Positions 18,316 through 26,696 of a DNA stretch of 64,000 nucleotides are shown here, piece after piece; positions within the stretch are counted from its first letter, which is position 1, and every line of letters begins with the position of its first letter. Origin of the DNA: Bacteroides faecis MAJ27 (GTDB lineage: Bacteria > Bacteroidota > Bacteroidia > Bacteroidales > Bacteroidaceae). The position numbers and the translations under genes were made by a program. Under the pieces are notes generated by a model. It worked only from the letters and a program-made list of their open reading frames with translations, was not told the origin of the DNA and made no database searches. The DNA lies in NCBI RefSeq assembly GCF_900106755.1, contig NZ_FNNN01000017.1:80714-144713 (forward strand), read 5' to 3'.

Positions 18316-20410
18316 TATTTCAAGTGCCACAGAGGGGCAGCAACTTCGTTTTTCTTACTTTGGAGAGCGGATTGAAGAAAATCAGATTCACCAGGTGTTT
18401 GATTCCTGGGCAGGCTTTCATCGTCCGGCCTATCCGGTGTTCGGTACTTCCACTTATGAAATATCAGCACTCCATGCGGTGCATGCTGATGGTAATCAGA
18501 CACTGGATTTAGTTGTCGACAAGGTCGAACAGAATCCGGTGAAGGATGCCATACTGACTGTGATTACGATGAAAGACCGTGTATATCCTTTCACTGTAAA
18601 AATGTACTATAAGGCTTATCAGCAGATAGATATGATAGAAACATGGGTGGAGGTGTCTCACAACGAGAAAAAGGCGGTGGTACTTAAACGCTTTGACTCC
18701 GGTCATTTTCTGATTCGTCGCGCGGATGTATGGATATCTTCTTTGCACGGACATTGGGGAGCTGAGACACAGCTTGAAAGTGAGCCGTTGGTTTCCGGAA
18801 TGAAAGTGATTAAGAATATGGATGGTATCCGCAACGGGTTGGGTGATCATTCGGAAGTGATGTTTTCTCTTGATGGCAAGCCGCAGGAAAATAGTGGCCG
18901 TGTAATTGGTGCAGCACTTTGCTGGAGCGGACGTACTAAGATCAGAGTGGATATGGATGATACGTTCGGCAGATCTGTACACAGTATTTTTGCCGGAATG
19001 AATGAAGAAGCTTCCGAGTATAAACTGGAACCGGAAGAAGTATTCACTACTCCGGTACTGGCGCTGACTTATTCGCAGGAAGGTATTGGCGGTGCCAGCC
19101 GTAATTTCCATCGGTGGGCACGTGCAGGTATGGTTCACGGTTGCGACAAGCCACGGGATATCCTGCTCAATAGTTGGGAAGGTGTATATCTGAATATTAA
19201 AGAACCTGAGATGGACCAGATGATGAACGACATTGCTTCTATGGGAGGTGAGCTTTTTGTGATGGACGATGGCTGGTTTGGCAGGAAATATCGCCGGATA
19301 AATGACAACTCTTCGTTGGGCGATTGGGTGGTAGATACGGAAAAGCTGCCTAATGGTATTCAAGGGCTGACCGATACGGCTAAGAAATATGGAATCAAAT
19401 TCGGTATATGGATCGAACCGGAGTTTACGAATACAAAGAGTGAGCTGATTGACAATCATCCCGACTGGGTATTGCGTGCCGGAAGCCGTGAACTGTCATG
19501 TGGTCGTGGCGGTACGCAAGTGGCACTCGATTTATGTAATCCGAAAGTACAGGATTTTGTCTTTCATGTAGTCGATACGCTATTGGCAAACTATCCGGAT
19601 ATTGCTTATATCAAGTGGGACGCAAACGGCGAATTGCTGAACTACGGTTCTTCTTATTTGCCGAAGGACAAGCAATCGCATATCTATATAGATTATCACC
19701 GTGGTCTGGTCAGAGTGATGGAACGGATTCGTGCTAAATATCCGGATGTAGTGATTCAGGCATGTGGAAGCGGTGGCGGACGTGTCAGCTATGGAGTAAT
19801 GCCTTATTTTGATGAGTTCTGGGTCAGCGACAATACTGATGCCTTGCAACGTTTGTTTATCCAGTGGGGTACTTCTTATTTCTATCCTTCTATTGCGATG
19901 GCACAACATGTCAGTGCTTCTCCGAATCATCAGACGGGACGTGTGGTGCCGCTTAAATTCCGTTTTGATGTAGCGATGACCGGTCGTTTGGGAATGGAGA
20001 TCCAGCCAAAGAATATGACCGATGAAGAAAAAGACTTCTCAAAGAAGGCGATTGCCACCTATAAGTCTATCCGTCCTGTGATACAGTATGGTGACCTTTA
20101 TCGTTTGATATCTCCTTACGACCGCAAGGGGGTGACTTCGATGATGTATGCCACGGAGGATAAGAGCCGTGCTGTATTCTTTGTCTATAAGATGGAGCAA
20201 TTTGTCAACCAGCTTCTGCCGCGTATTCGTATGGCAGGACTCGACCCGAAAAAGAACTATAAGATTCGTGAGCTGAACGTGGCTCCGGGAGCCAATCCCT
20301 GCTTCTTGAATGATCGCGTATTCTCGGGGGCATTGCTTATGAATACCGGTATCGAGCTGCAACTGGAACGTGAATATGCAAGTTGGGTACTTGAGCTGAC
20401 CGAGATTTAG
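18316..20410 (+). pseudogene. Second GH36 alpha-galactosidase, 5' end removed by IS
   Basis: GH36 alpha-galactosidase with the nucleophile in YIKWDANGE (codon 19619-19621) and acid/base in VSDNTD (codon 19829-19831). From 18395 a GTG could open 671 codons, but homologous sequence continues upstream in frame (SSATEGQQLRFSYFGERI) until it runs into the IS right end, where no ATG occurs. The signal peptide and perhaps 20-40 residues are missing, so export and probably function are lost unless a start in the IS is used. The rest is undamaged and its G+C is higher than the paralogue at 3-1,319, matching the genes to its right. It is followed by its own terminator. It could be annotated as an intact CDS from 18395; I favour truncation. 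Confidence 0.8.
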
Positions 20411-20449
20411 AAACATGGCAAAATAGTACTTTGGGATAATCTTTCAGAG

Positions 20450-20496
20450 AAACGGTATGAATCCAAACTCAACAGTATGGATTTATACCGTTTTTT
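20450..20496 (+). terminator. Terminator after the second GH36
   Basis: 15-bp stem with one G-T wobble (AAACGGTATGAATCC at 20450-20464 with GGATTTATACCGTTT at 20479-20493) followed by TTT. Confidence 0.7.
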
Positions 20497-20521
20497 GAAT
20501 GGATATGTCAAAAACAATCCG

Positions 20522-20529
20522 TATGTTTG
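20522..20529 (+). promoter_or_regulatory. Candidate -7 box for the mechanosensitive channel gene
   Basis: TATGTTTG matches TAnnTTTG; a TTTG word lies 24 nt upstream (20494-20497), slightly long for -33 spacing. The leader would be about 58 nt. Confidence 0.4.
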
Positions 20530-20591
20530 CCATGTTTATTAAAAAGTGAAATTATATTTCATTTACTAACTTGGAATCTTTCTATATGGAT

Positions 20592-22436
20592 ATGAAAAAA
20601 ATAAAACGGTTTGTATTGCTGCTGATAATGGCCTTTCTTGCAGTGAATGTACAGGCGCAACTGGAACAGGCTGTGAAGAATATTTTCGCTGGAGATACAA
20701 TAGCAACCCATCCGGTAACTTTGCACCGGGATTCGGATTCTGTCCGTGTGGCAAATCTGCAGAAATCGTTGGAAGAGGCACGTCTCAATGAAGCAAACAT
20801 GCGTCTGGAGATGGAAGAAATGAAACTTCAGATGTTTGCCGCCGATTCGGTGAAGGTATCCCAGCAACGGCAACGGATTGATTCTTTGCGTCAATTCACT
20901 AAAGGAGTGCCTGTCATTGCCGAAGGAGATACTTTATTCTATCTTTTTACAAAACGTGGAGGATATACCCCTCAACAGCGTGCCCAAATGACTGGTGCCG
21001 CCATAGAGGAACTGGGAAAGCGCTTTAATCTCCGTCCCGATTCCGTATCCATAGACCATTCGGATATTGTGTCCGACTTGATGTACGGCAATAAGGTATT
21101 GCTCTCCCTTACCGATCAGGACGCTTTGTGGGAAGGAATTTCCCGTGATTCCCTTGCTAAAGGGAGACAACAGAATGTGATCACCAAACTGCATGAAATG
21201 AAGGCTGAGCATAGCGTCTGGCGTATGGTGAAACGTATTCTTTATTTTCTGTTGGTGATAGTAGGGCAATATTTTCTGTTCCGTCTGACGAACTGGTTGT
21301 TCCGCAAATTGAAGGTACGCATCCTGCGGCTGAAAGATACAAAAATAAAACCTGTATCCATTCAGGGATACGAATTGCTGGATGCGCAGAAACAAGCTAA
21401 TCTTTTAGTCTTTCTGGCAGGTATCGGGCGCTATATTCTCATGGGATTGCAGTTGCTGTTTTCCGTACCGTTGGTTTTTATCATTTTCCCGCAGACGGAG
21501 GGGCTTGCCTATCGTTTACTCGGTTACATCTGGAATCCGATTAAGGGCATCTTTGTTGGTATTATCGATTATATTCCCAACTTATTTACGATTATTGTTA
21601 TTTGGTATGCGGTAAAATACCTGGTACGCCTTGTTCTCTATCTGGCACGTGAAATAGAGGCGGGACGTCTGAAGATTAACGGCTTTTATTCGGATTGGGC
21701 AATGCCGACTTTTCATATTATCCGTTTTTTGCTTTACGCTTTTATGATCGCGATGATTTACCCTTATTTGCCGAAGTCCAACTCAGGCGTATTTCAGGGA
21801 ATCTCGGTTTTTGTCGGGTTGATTGTTTCACTTGGTTCAAGCACGGTGATTGGTAACATTATTGCAGGACTGGTGATCACCTATATGCGTCCGTTCAAGA
21901 TGGGCGATCGGATTAAATTGAATGATACCGTCGGGAATATTATAGAAAAGACTCCTTTGGTGACCCGTATCCGTACACCGAAGAATGAAGTGGTGACGGT
22001 TCCCAATTCGTTTGTGATGTCATCGCATACGGTGAACTATAGCACTTCAGCGCGTGAATATGGTCTGATCATTCATGCTGAAGTGTCAATCGGGTATGAT
22101 GTACCTTGGCGAAAGGTTAATCCGTTATTGATTGATGCGGCATTGAACACTCCCGGAGTGGTGGACGATCCGCGTCCGTTTGTGCTGGAGACTTCGCTGG
22201 AAGACTGGTATCCGGTTTATCAGATTAATGCTTATATCAGGGATGCTAATCAGATGTCACAGATTTATTCGGATTTATATCAGAATATCCAGGATAGATT
22301 TAATGAAGCGGGAATTGAGATCATGTCTCCGCATTATATGGCTGTTCGTGACGGAAATGCTACGACAATGCCTAAGGATGATTTAAGTAAGAGTAACCCT
22401 GCGGATACAGCTAATCAGAGTAACAAACCTGAGTAA
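20592..22436 (+). CDS. MscS-family mechanosensitive ion channel
   Basis: Inner-membrane channel that opens on hypo-osmotic stress, 614 aa, of the enlarged MscS type with a periplasmic N-terminal region. Signal peptide about 1-23 (ending NVQAQ), a helical/coiled segment (LQKSLEEARLNEANMRLEME), about five membrane spans between residues 215 and 440, and the MscS pore and beta domain: GSSTVIGNIIAGLVITYMRP, then GDRIKLNDTVGNI and VPNSFVMSSHTVNYS. The C-terminal alpha/beta domain ends near 590 with a low-complexity tail. Start at 20592 is preferred over ATGs 6 and 21 nt upstream because it gives the clean MKKIKRF signal. It converges on the phosphatase gene, with a shared terminator between. Confidence 0.92.
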   Translation: MKKIKRFVLLLIMAFLAVNVQAQLEQAVKNIFAGDTIATHPVTLHRDSDSVRVANLQKSLEEARLNEANMRLEMEEMKLQMFAADSVKVSQQRQRIDSLRQFTKGVPVIAEGDTLFYLFTKRGGYTPQQRAQMTGAAIEELGKRFNLRPDSVSIDHSDIVSDLMYGNKVLLSLTDQDALWEGISRDSLAKGRQQNVITKLHEMKAEHSVWRMVKRILYFLLVIVGQYFLFRLTNWLFRKLKVRILRLKDTKIKPVSIQGYELLDAQKQANLLVFLAGIGRYILMGLQLLFSVPLVFIIFPQTEGLAYRLLGYIWNPIKGIFVGIIDYIPNLFTIIVIWYAVKYLVRLVLYLAREIEAGRLKINGFYSDWAMPTFHIIRFLLYAFMIAMIYPYLPKSNSGVFQGISVFVGLIVSLGSSTVIGNIIAGLVITYMRPFKMGDRIKLNDTVGNIIEKTPLVTRIRTPKNEVVTVPNSFVMSSHTVNYSTSAREYGLIIHAEVSIGYDVPWRKVNPLLIDAALNTPGVVDDPRPFVLETSLEDWYPVYQINAYIRDANQMSQIYSDLYQNIQDRFNEAGIEIMSPHYMAVRDGNATTMPKDDLSKSNPADTANQSNKPE

Positions 22437-22498
22437 CATAAGCTTGATTGTGTGATTTTCTTTTCATCTGCTGGAATAAAGGGTTACTATAAATAAGC

Positions 22499-22531
22499 AG
22501 AGCGCCCCCTTCCTCACGAAGGAGACGCTCT
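22499..22531. terminator. Bidirectional terminator between convergent genes
   Basis: AGAGCG (22499-22504) pairs with CGCTCT (22526-22531) with an inner CCTTC/GAAGG stem. It lies between the MscS stop and the phosphatase stop and is followed on + by TTTGTTG and a T6 run. Confidence 0.65.
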
Positions 22532-22579
22532 TTGTTGTGTGTTTTTTCAGTGAGAGTAGAATTTTCTTTATAAGAGAAC

Positions 22580-23512
22580 TTATTTTTTACGGGTAATTGT
22601 ATAAAGTACATTTCCCTTTTTATCTATCATACGCAGATTAAGCTCTTTCTTGTCGATAGAGCAGACGGAGAAACCCGGTTCGGGGCTACAGAATCTGGTA
22701 CCTTCGATGGGTTCTACTTGGCGTGCGAGGGAAGCGGCGGAATTGACTACATAATCGATATCGCTTCCCGGCACACGGATATGCTGAAAGTTGTGGATAT
22801 GTCCACAGATATACATATCTACTTTGTGCTTGCACAGAATACTGTCTACCCGTTTCTGCATATCAAGACGTTCACTTTCCTCTTTCGGAGTGTAGGCATA
22901 GATAGGGTGATGTCCGGCTACGATGATCCAGTCCTCCTTGGCATTTGCCAGTACGGATTCCAACCAGGATAGTTGTTGGCTGATATCTTGCTTGCAGGCA
23001 TCCGGATATTTATCACTTTCTTCGCGGTATTTATCAATCAGCGGGGTGGTATCTATCCAGACAATGCGGATGGTAGCACCTTTTTCTTCGAATACTTTGG
23101 TGTAGTAACGATCGGGCATCGACCAGCGGCGGCTGATGTTCGTGTAGTCCAGTACCGCCTGAGTGCTTCCACGATATTCGTGGTTGCCTAAGAGGGGAAA
23201 CCAGTCGATCATCAGTTCCGGATGAGCGTAAATGAGCTCGTAGTTAGTCATCCACAAAGGGTCGTTTACACTGCGTACTCCGTCGAAGTGGTGAACATCT
23301 CCGGTAGCTAATACAAATTCGGGACCGATCTCTTCACCCATCGTGCCCATTAGTTCTGCGATTGGCTTTTGGTCATAGTAGCCGTTGCGGCCTAAATCAT
23401 TGGCTATGTAAAAGTTAAACTTCTTGTCAAAGATGGAGTAATCCGTTATCTGTGCATGGATGAATGTAAAGGCGGAAAGGAATAGAAGAATGAATAAGCT
23501 TTTTATTTTCAT
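22580..23512 (-). CDS. Secreted calcineurin-like metallophosphatase
   Basis: Purple-acid-phosphatase-like (ACP5-type) phosphoesterase, 310 aa, with a Sec signal (about 1-20, ending IHA). All five metal motifs of the calcineurin-like fold are present in order: NDLGRNGYYDQ, GDVHHFDGV, GNHEYRG, GHHPIY and GHIHNFQH. The first motif has ND where GD is usual, keeping the Asp ligand. Probably periplasmic, releasing phosphate from an organic ester. It is downstream of the TonB-dependent receptor gene on the same strand, 167 nt away, separated by the 22-bp repeat array, so the two probably share a promoter but may differ in dose. A receptor plus phosphatase pair suggests uptake of a phosphate-bearing compound; the substrate is unknown. 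Confidence 0.88.
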   Translation of the reverse strand: MKIKSLFILLFLSAFTFIHAQITDYSIFDKKFNFYIANDLGRNGYYDQKPIAELMGTMGEEIGPEFVLATGDVHHFDGVRSVNDPLWMTNYELIYAHPELMIDWFPLLGNHEYRGSTQAVLDYTNISRRWSMPDRYYTKVFEEKGATIRIVWIDTTPLIDKYREESDKYPDACKQDISQQLSWLESVLANAKEDWIIVAGHHPIYAYTPKEESERLDMQKRVDSILCKHKVDMYICGHIHNFQHIRVPGSDIDYVVNSAASLARQVEPIEGTRFCSPEPGFSVCSIDKKELNLRMIDKKGNVLYTITRKK

Positions 23513-23573
23513 ATTAGTTTGATTATTAGTGATTTATAACTATGTCTCTTATCGCTGTGAGATTCTCTGTTTT

Positions 23574-23661
23574 TTGGGTTTAAAAGGAAGGTGCCGTTGG
23601 TTTTAAACCAACGCCCCGTTCCTTTTAAACCAACGGGGTGTTCCTTTTAAAGGAACGGATG
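23574..23661. repeat. 22-bp-period array of permuted palindromes
   Basis: Units start at 23574, 23596, 23618 and 23640. The cores at 23596, 23618 and 23640 are GTTGG-TTTTAAA-CCAAC, GTTCC-TTTTAAA-CCAAC and GTTCC-TTTTAAA-GGAAC: the first and third are palindromes and the middle one joins one arm of each. The unit at 23574 is looser (14 of 22 positions match the next) and carries the remaining arm pair, GG with GGAA. Each arm can pair inside its own unit or with a neighbour, so alternative hairpins are possible. The array begins 18 nt beyond the TonB receptor stop and fills most of the gap to the phosphatase gene. Confidence 0.8.
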
Positions 23662-23679
23662 CTGTCTTCTTTCCAGTCG

Positions 23680-26496
23680 TTAGAAGTTGACTTTCACACC
23701 GGCGTTAATCTTTACACCATAGTGCTCCGACTGCATGGTACGGTCTTTGGTACCTTGATAATAACGGAGCGGTTGGTTCAACAAATTGGTAGCGTCTGCA
23801 TAGAACGTTGTTTTTATCTTCTTTCCGAATGTGTAGCTGGCATTCAGGTCCATGTAGCTTACTGCGTCATAGTAGCGGTCGAGGGCTGCTACTTCTCCCA
23901 TTTTGTCGATGAAACTTGAAGCATAGTTGTAGGAGAGGCGTACGTTGAGGCCTTTCTTTTCGAAGTAGAGGGAAGCATTAGCTGTATGTTCGGGTGATCC
24001 CGGCAGAGACAGGTCTTTTTCGTTCTCGCGACCTTCGAAGTTGAAGTTGTTCACTCGGGTGTGAGTGTAGGTGTACGTACCGTAGAAACCGATGCATTTC
24101 AGTGCGGGAGCGATGAATCCGAAGTCACGCTGATAGGCCAGTTCTACTCCCAGCAGATCGGCGTCGCCGGCGTTTTTGGGTTGGGTGAACTTCTTGTATT
24201 CGTTGTTTTGGTAGGTGTAGTCACCGATTACCTGATCAACGATAAAGTCATTGATCTTCTTATAAAATACACCTGCACTCACCAGACCGACACTTTTGAA
24301 ATAGTAATCAGCACTAAGGTCGAAGTTGTAGGAGATGGTCGGAGTCAGGTCGGAGTTACCCATAACCAGTTCATTGTCACTGCGGTTGATGTTGACACAT
24401 GGGATCAGCGCGGAGTATTTCGGTCGGCTCAGTGTCTCGGTAAAGGAAGCGCGGAGCTTTAAGTCATCGTTCACATCGTATTTGAATAAGAGGCTGGGAA
24501 GCCAGTTGATGTAGCTGTTTTTATGATTTCCGGTAGGTTCGAGGGTTTCTGTCTCCTCTTTGTCGTCGGCTACATTCCAGTTCCAGCCGTTGTATTTGAT
24601 GTGAGTGGCTTCCATACGCAGGCCTGCCATCATTTTTATCTTCTTTCCTAAGCTTTGGTCGAAGCGGAAGAAAGCGGAAGTTACGTTTTCTCTGGCGTGG
24701 TAGTTGCCGGAGGATTCTTCGAGCACTTGTTGCCCTTCCAGACTGCTGAGGTCGAGTGATCCCAGATATTCTTTGGATACGAAGTCGGTTGCTTTATATT
24801 GGTCTCCCGGCATGTATCCGTCGCGAATCTGGCTGGTGAGGTTATTCATATAATCTTTGTCGAAAGCATCCTTGTACGCATCTGCGTAATCATAGCAGAG
24901 GGTATTCCGGTCTTTGGTCTTGGAAGCGTATTTGGCTCCGAATCTAAGGCTGTTGCCATAAATGCCGTTTGTCAGCGGAAGTTCGAAGTCAACTTTGAAT
25001 TTCAGGTCTTTTTCATAGATTTCCTGATTGCTTTCGGTCAGTTCTTTCACTTTCCATTTGCCTCTTTCACCGTCTATTTCTCCATTGTGGAGGTTGACAT
25101 CCGTTGTTACGTAAGGGAAACGGTCACCGGCATCTACGACAGTAAAGCCGAGGAAGTCTTGTTTCAGGCTGAAATATCTTTCGTTCGGGCGGTCTTCGCT
25201 GGCACGGGCATAAGAGGCTCCCCAGTTGACGGACAGCTTTCCAAACTGATGTTCACCGCTCAGACTGAGATCCATTGTTTGCTGTAATTCCAGACGTGCG
25301 TTTCTGTTGTTGGGTGTTCCTCCTTTCGTCTCGATCTGGGCGGATTGCTGCATATCTCCTTCATCGTCCAGTCCCGTTTTATCCAAGTCTTTATAGGTGA
25401 CACGATAGCGGTTTTCCCAGTCGTGGCGACGGTTGTAGATACCTTGCAGGGTCAGTCTGTGATTCGGGTTGATGTCGTAGTCGAAAGCCAGGGAGTAGCT
25501 TTGGCGCTCACGGGTCACGTAGTACTGGCGTTTCTGCGCTTCCACCATGACTACTTCACCTTTTTTGTTGACGTCATATTCAAACTCCACATCGTCCGAT
25601 CCTACTGGTGCGTTCTGATAGGAGACAGCGGCCATCATTCCTAATTTATCATTGAAAAATCGGTCACCGTAAGTGAATCCTAGGTTCAGCTGAGCTTTCT
25701 GGCTGATCCAGTTGTAGCCGGTTCCCGCTGTAGCACTGAACATCCGTTTGTAAGGCGTGCTTTTCGTCACCAGATTGATGGAGCCGCCGATAGCGTCTCC
25801 GTCCATGTCCGAGGTAACGACTTTGTTCACTTCGATTGTCTGCACCATGTCGGCGGGGATGAGGTCGAGCTGGACGTTACGGGTGTCGCCTTCCGCAGAA
25901 GGGAGGCGGTTGCCGTTGATGGTCACGGAACTAAGATCGGCGGAGGTACCGCGAACTTGTCCGAAGCGGGCTTCACCCTGGTCGTATTGTACATTAATGC
26001 CATTGATACGTTTGAGTGCGTCGCCGATATTGGAATCGGGAAACTTGCCGACCTGATCGGCTGAAACGACATTGGTGATTCCCATGTTGTTCTTTTGTGA
26101 GTTGATGGCGCGGCGTTGCCCCTGAAAAGCACCGCCTACCACTACTTCCTGTAGTTCGAGTCCTTCGTTGAGTACTACGTCTTTTTCGAGTGTTCTTCCT
26201 GCCGGAATGGTGATTTTCATTTCGACGGGAGAATAACCTACATAGCTGACTTTTACTGTGTATGTGCCCGGCGTAAGGTTGGCGAATGTATAATAACCGT
26301 TGACGTCGCTTGTCACTCCGGTATGTAATTTTTCGATGTAAATGGAGGCTCCCGGAAGGATTTGTTTGGAAGTGTCTACTATGCGTCCGCGGATCGTGCC
26401 TTGTTTGGCTGCGTTTACTTTTTCCTCTGCAAAAGTGTTTCCGCTTGTACTCATGATTAAAAGGGTCAAAGAGACTAATCTGAGAAATCGTTTCAT
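23680..26496 (-). CDS. TonB-dependent outer-membrane receptor (not SusC type)
   Basis: TonB-dependent receptor, 938 aa, with a signal peptide (about 1-23), a carboxypeptidase-D-like domain (IRGRIVDTSKQILPGASI), a plug and a 22-strand barrel ending in NF. The plug wording GDALKRINGINVQYDQGE and GDAIGGSINLVTK resembles the Xanthomonas/Caulobacter-type receptor family (TIGR01782) rather than SusC. No SusD partner is next to it; the neighbour is a metallophosphatase. The start at 26496 lies 30 nt below a good promoter box. Likely ligand a small compound, possibly phosphorylated, by context only. Confidence 0.9.
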   Translation of the reverse strand: MKRFLRLVSLTLLIMSTSGNTFAEEKVNAAKQGTIRGRIVDTSKQILPGASIYIEKLHTGVTSDVNGYYTFANLTPGTYTVKVSYVGYSPVEMKITIPAGRTLEKDVVLNEGLELQEVVVGGAFQGQRRAINSQKNNMGITNVVSADQVGKFPDSNIGDALKRINGINVQYDQGEARFGQVRGTSADLSSVTINGNRLPSAEGDTRNVQLDLIPADMVQTIEVNKVVTSDMDGDAIGGSINLVTKSTPYKRMFSATAGTGYNWISQKAQLNLGFTYGDRFFNDKLGMMAAVSYQNAPVGSDDVEFEYDVNKKGEVVMVEAQKRQYYVTRERQSYSLAFDYDINPNHRLTLQGIYNRRHDWENRYRVTYKDLDKTGLDDEGDMQQSAQIETKGGTPNNRNARLELQQTMDLSLSGEHQFGKLSVNWGASYARASEDRPNERYFSLKQDFLGFTVVDAGDRFPYVTTDVNLHNGEIDGERGKWKVKELTESNQEIYEKDLKFKVDFELPLTNGIYGNSLRFGAKYASKTKDRNTLCYDYADAYKDAFDKDYMNNLTSQIRDGYMPGDQYKATDFVSKEYLGSLDLSSLEGQQVLEESSGNYHARENVTSAFFRFDQSLGKKIKMMAGLRMEATHIKYNGWNWNVADDKEETETLEPTGNHKNSYINWLPSLLFKYDVNDDLKLRASFTETLSRPKYSALIPCVNINRSDNELVMGNSDLTPTISYNFDLSADYYFKSVGLVSAGVFYKKINDFIVDQVIGDYTYQNNEYKKFTQPKNAGDADLLGVELAYQRDFGFIAPALKCIGFYGTYTYTHTRVNNFNFEGRENEKDLSLPGSPEHTANASLYFEKKGLNVRLSYNYASSFIDKMGEVAALDRYYDAVSYMDLNASYTFGKKIKTTFYADATNLLNQPLRYYQGTKDRTMQSEHYGVKINAGVKVNF

Positions 26497-26525
26497 AAAT
26501 GTTGGCGTGCGTTAATTATTTGCTG

Positions 26526-26533
26526 CAAAAGTA
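26526..26533 (-). promoter_or_regulatory. -7 box for the TonB receptor gene
   Basis: Reads TACTTTTG, then CA, on the - strand, an exact TAnnTTTG, about 30 nt before the start codon. A -33 TTTG at correct distance is not obvious. Confidence 0.55.
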
Positions 26534-26621
26534 GAGGCTTGACGTTTCTTGCTCTTTACAGTTGATTGAAGAACGCGTAACAAATGTGCTACGATTGTAT
26601 TACGTATGATTATGATAAACG

Positions 26622-26649
26622 GAAGGGTGCCCGCTTGCGGACACCCTTC
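26622..26649 (-). terminator. Terminator after the M60 peptidase gene
   Basis: Stem of 8 bp (GAAGGGTG with CACCCTTC), a mismatch, then 4 bp (CCGC with GCGG) and a 2-nt loop. It lies 47 nt after the peptidase stop and closes the - strand operon. Confidence 0.65.
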
Positions 26650-26696
26650 GATACCTAACCCGATAAATAGTTATATTGAATGTATCTGAGATACGA

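Noticed and set aside
18509..19459. 316-codon open frame on the - strand
   Set aside because: It is fully antisense to the GH36 gene and its translation is rich in His, Ile and Tyr with no family resemblance.
23574..23661. CRISPR array
   Set aside because: Units are contiguous with a 22-bp period and have no spacers; no cas gene nearby.
24061..25644. Several + strand frames of 99-162 codons
   Set aside because: Antisense to the TonB receptor; Val/Phe-rich shadow translations.
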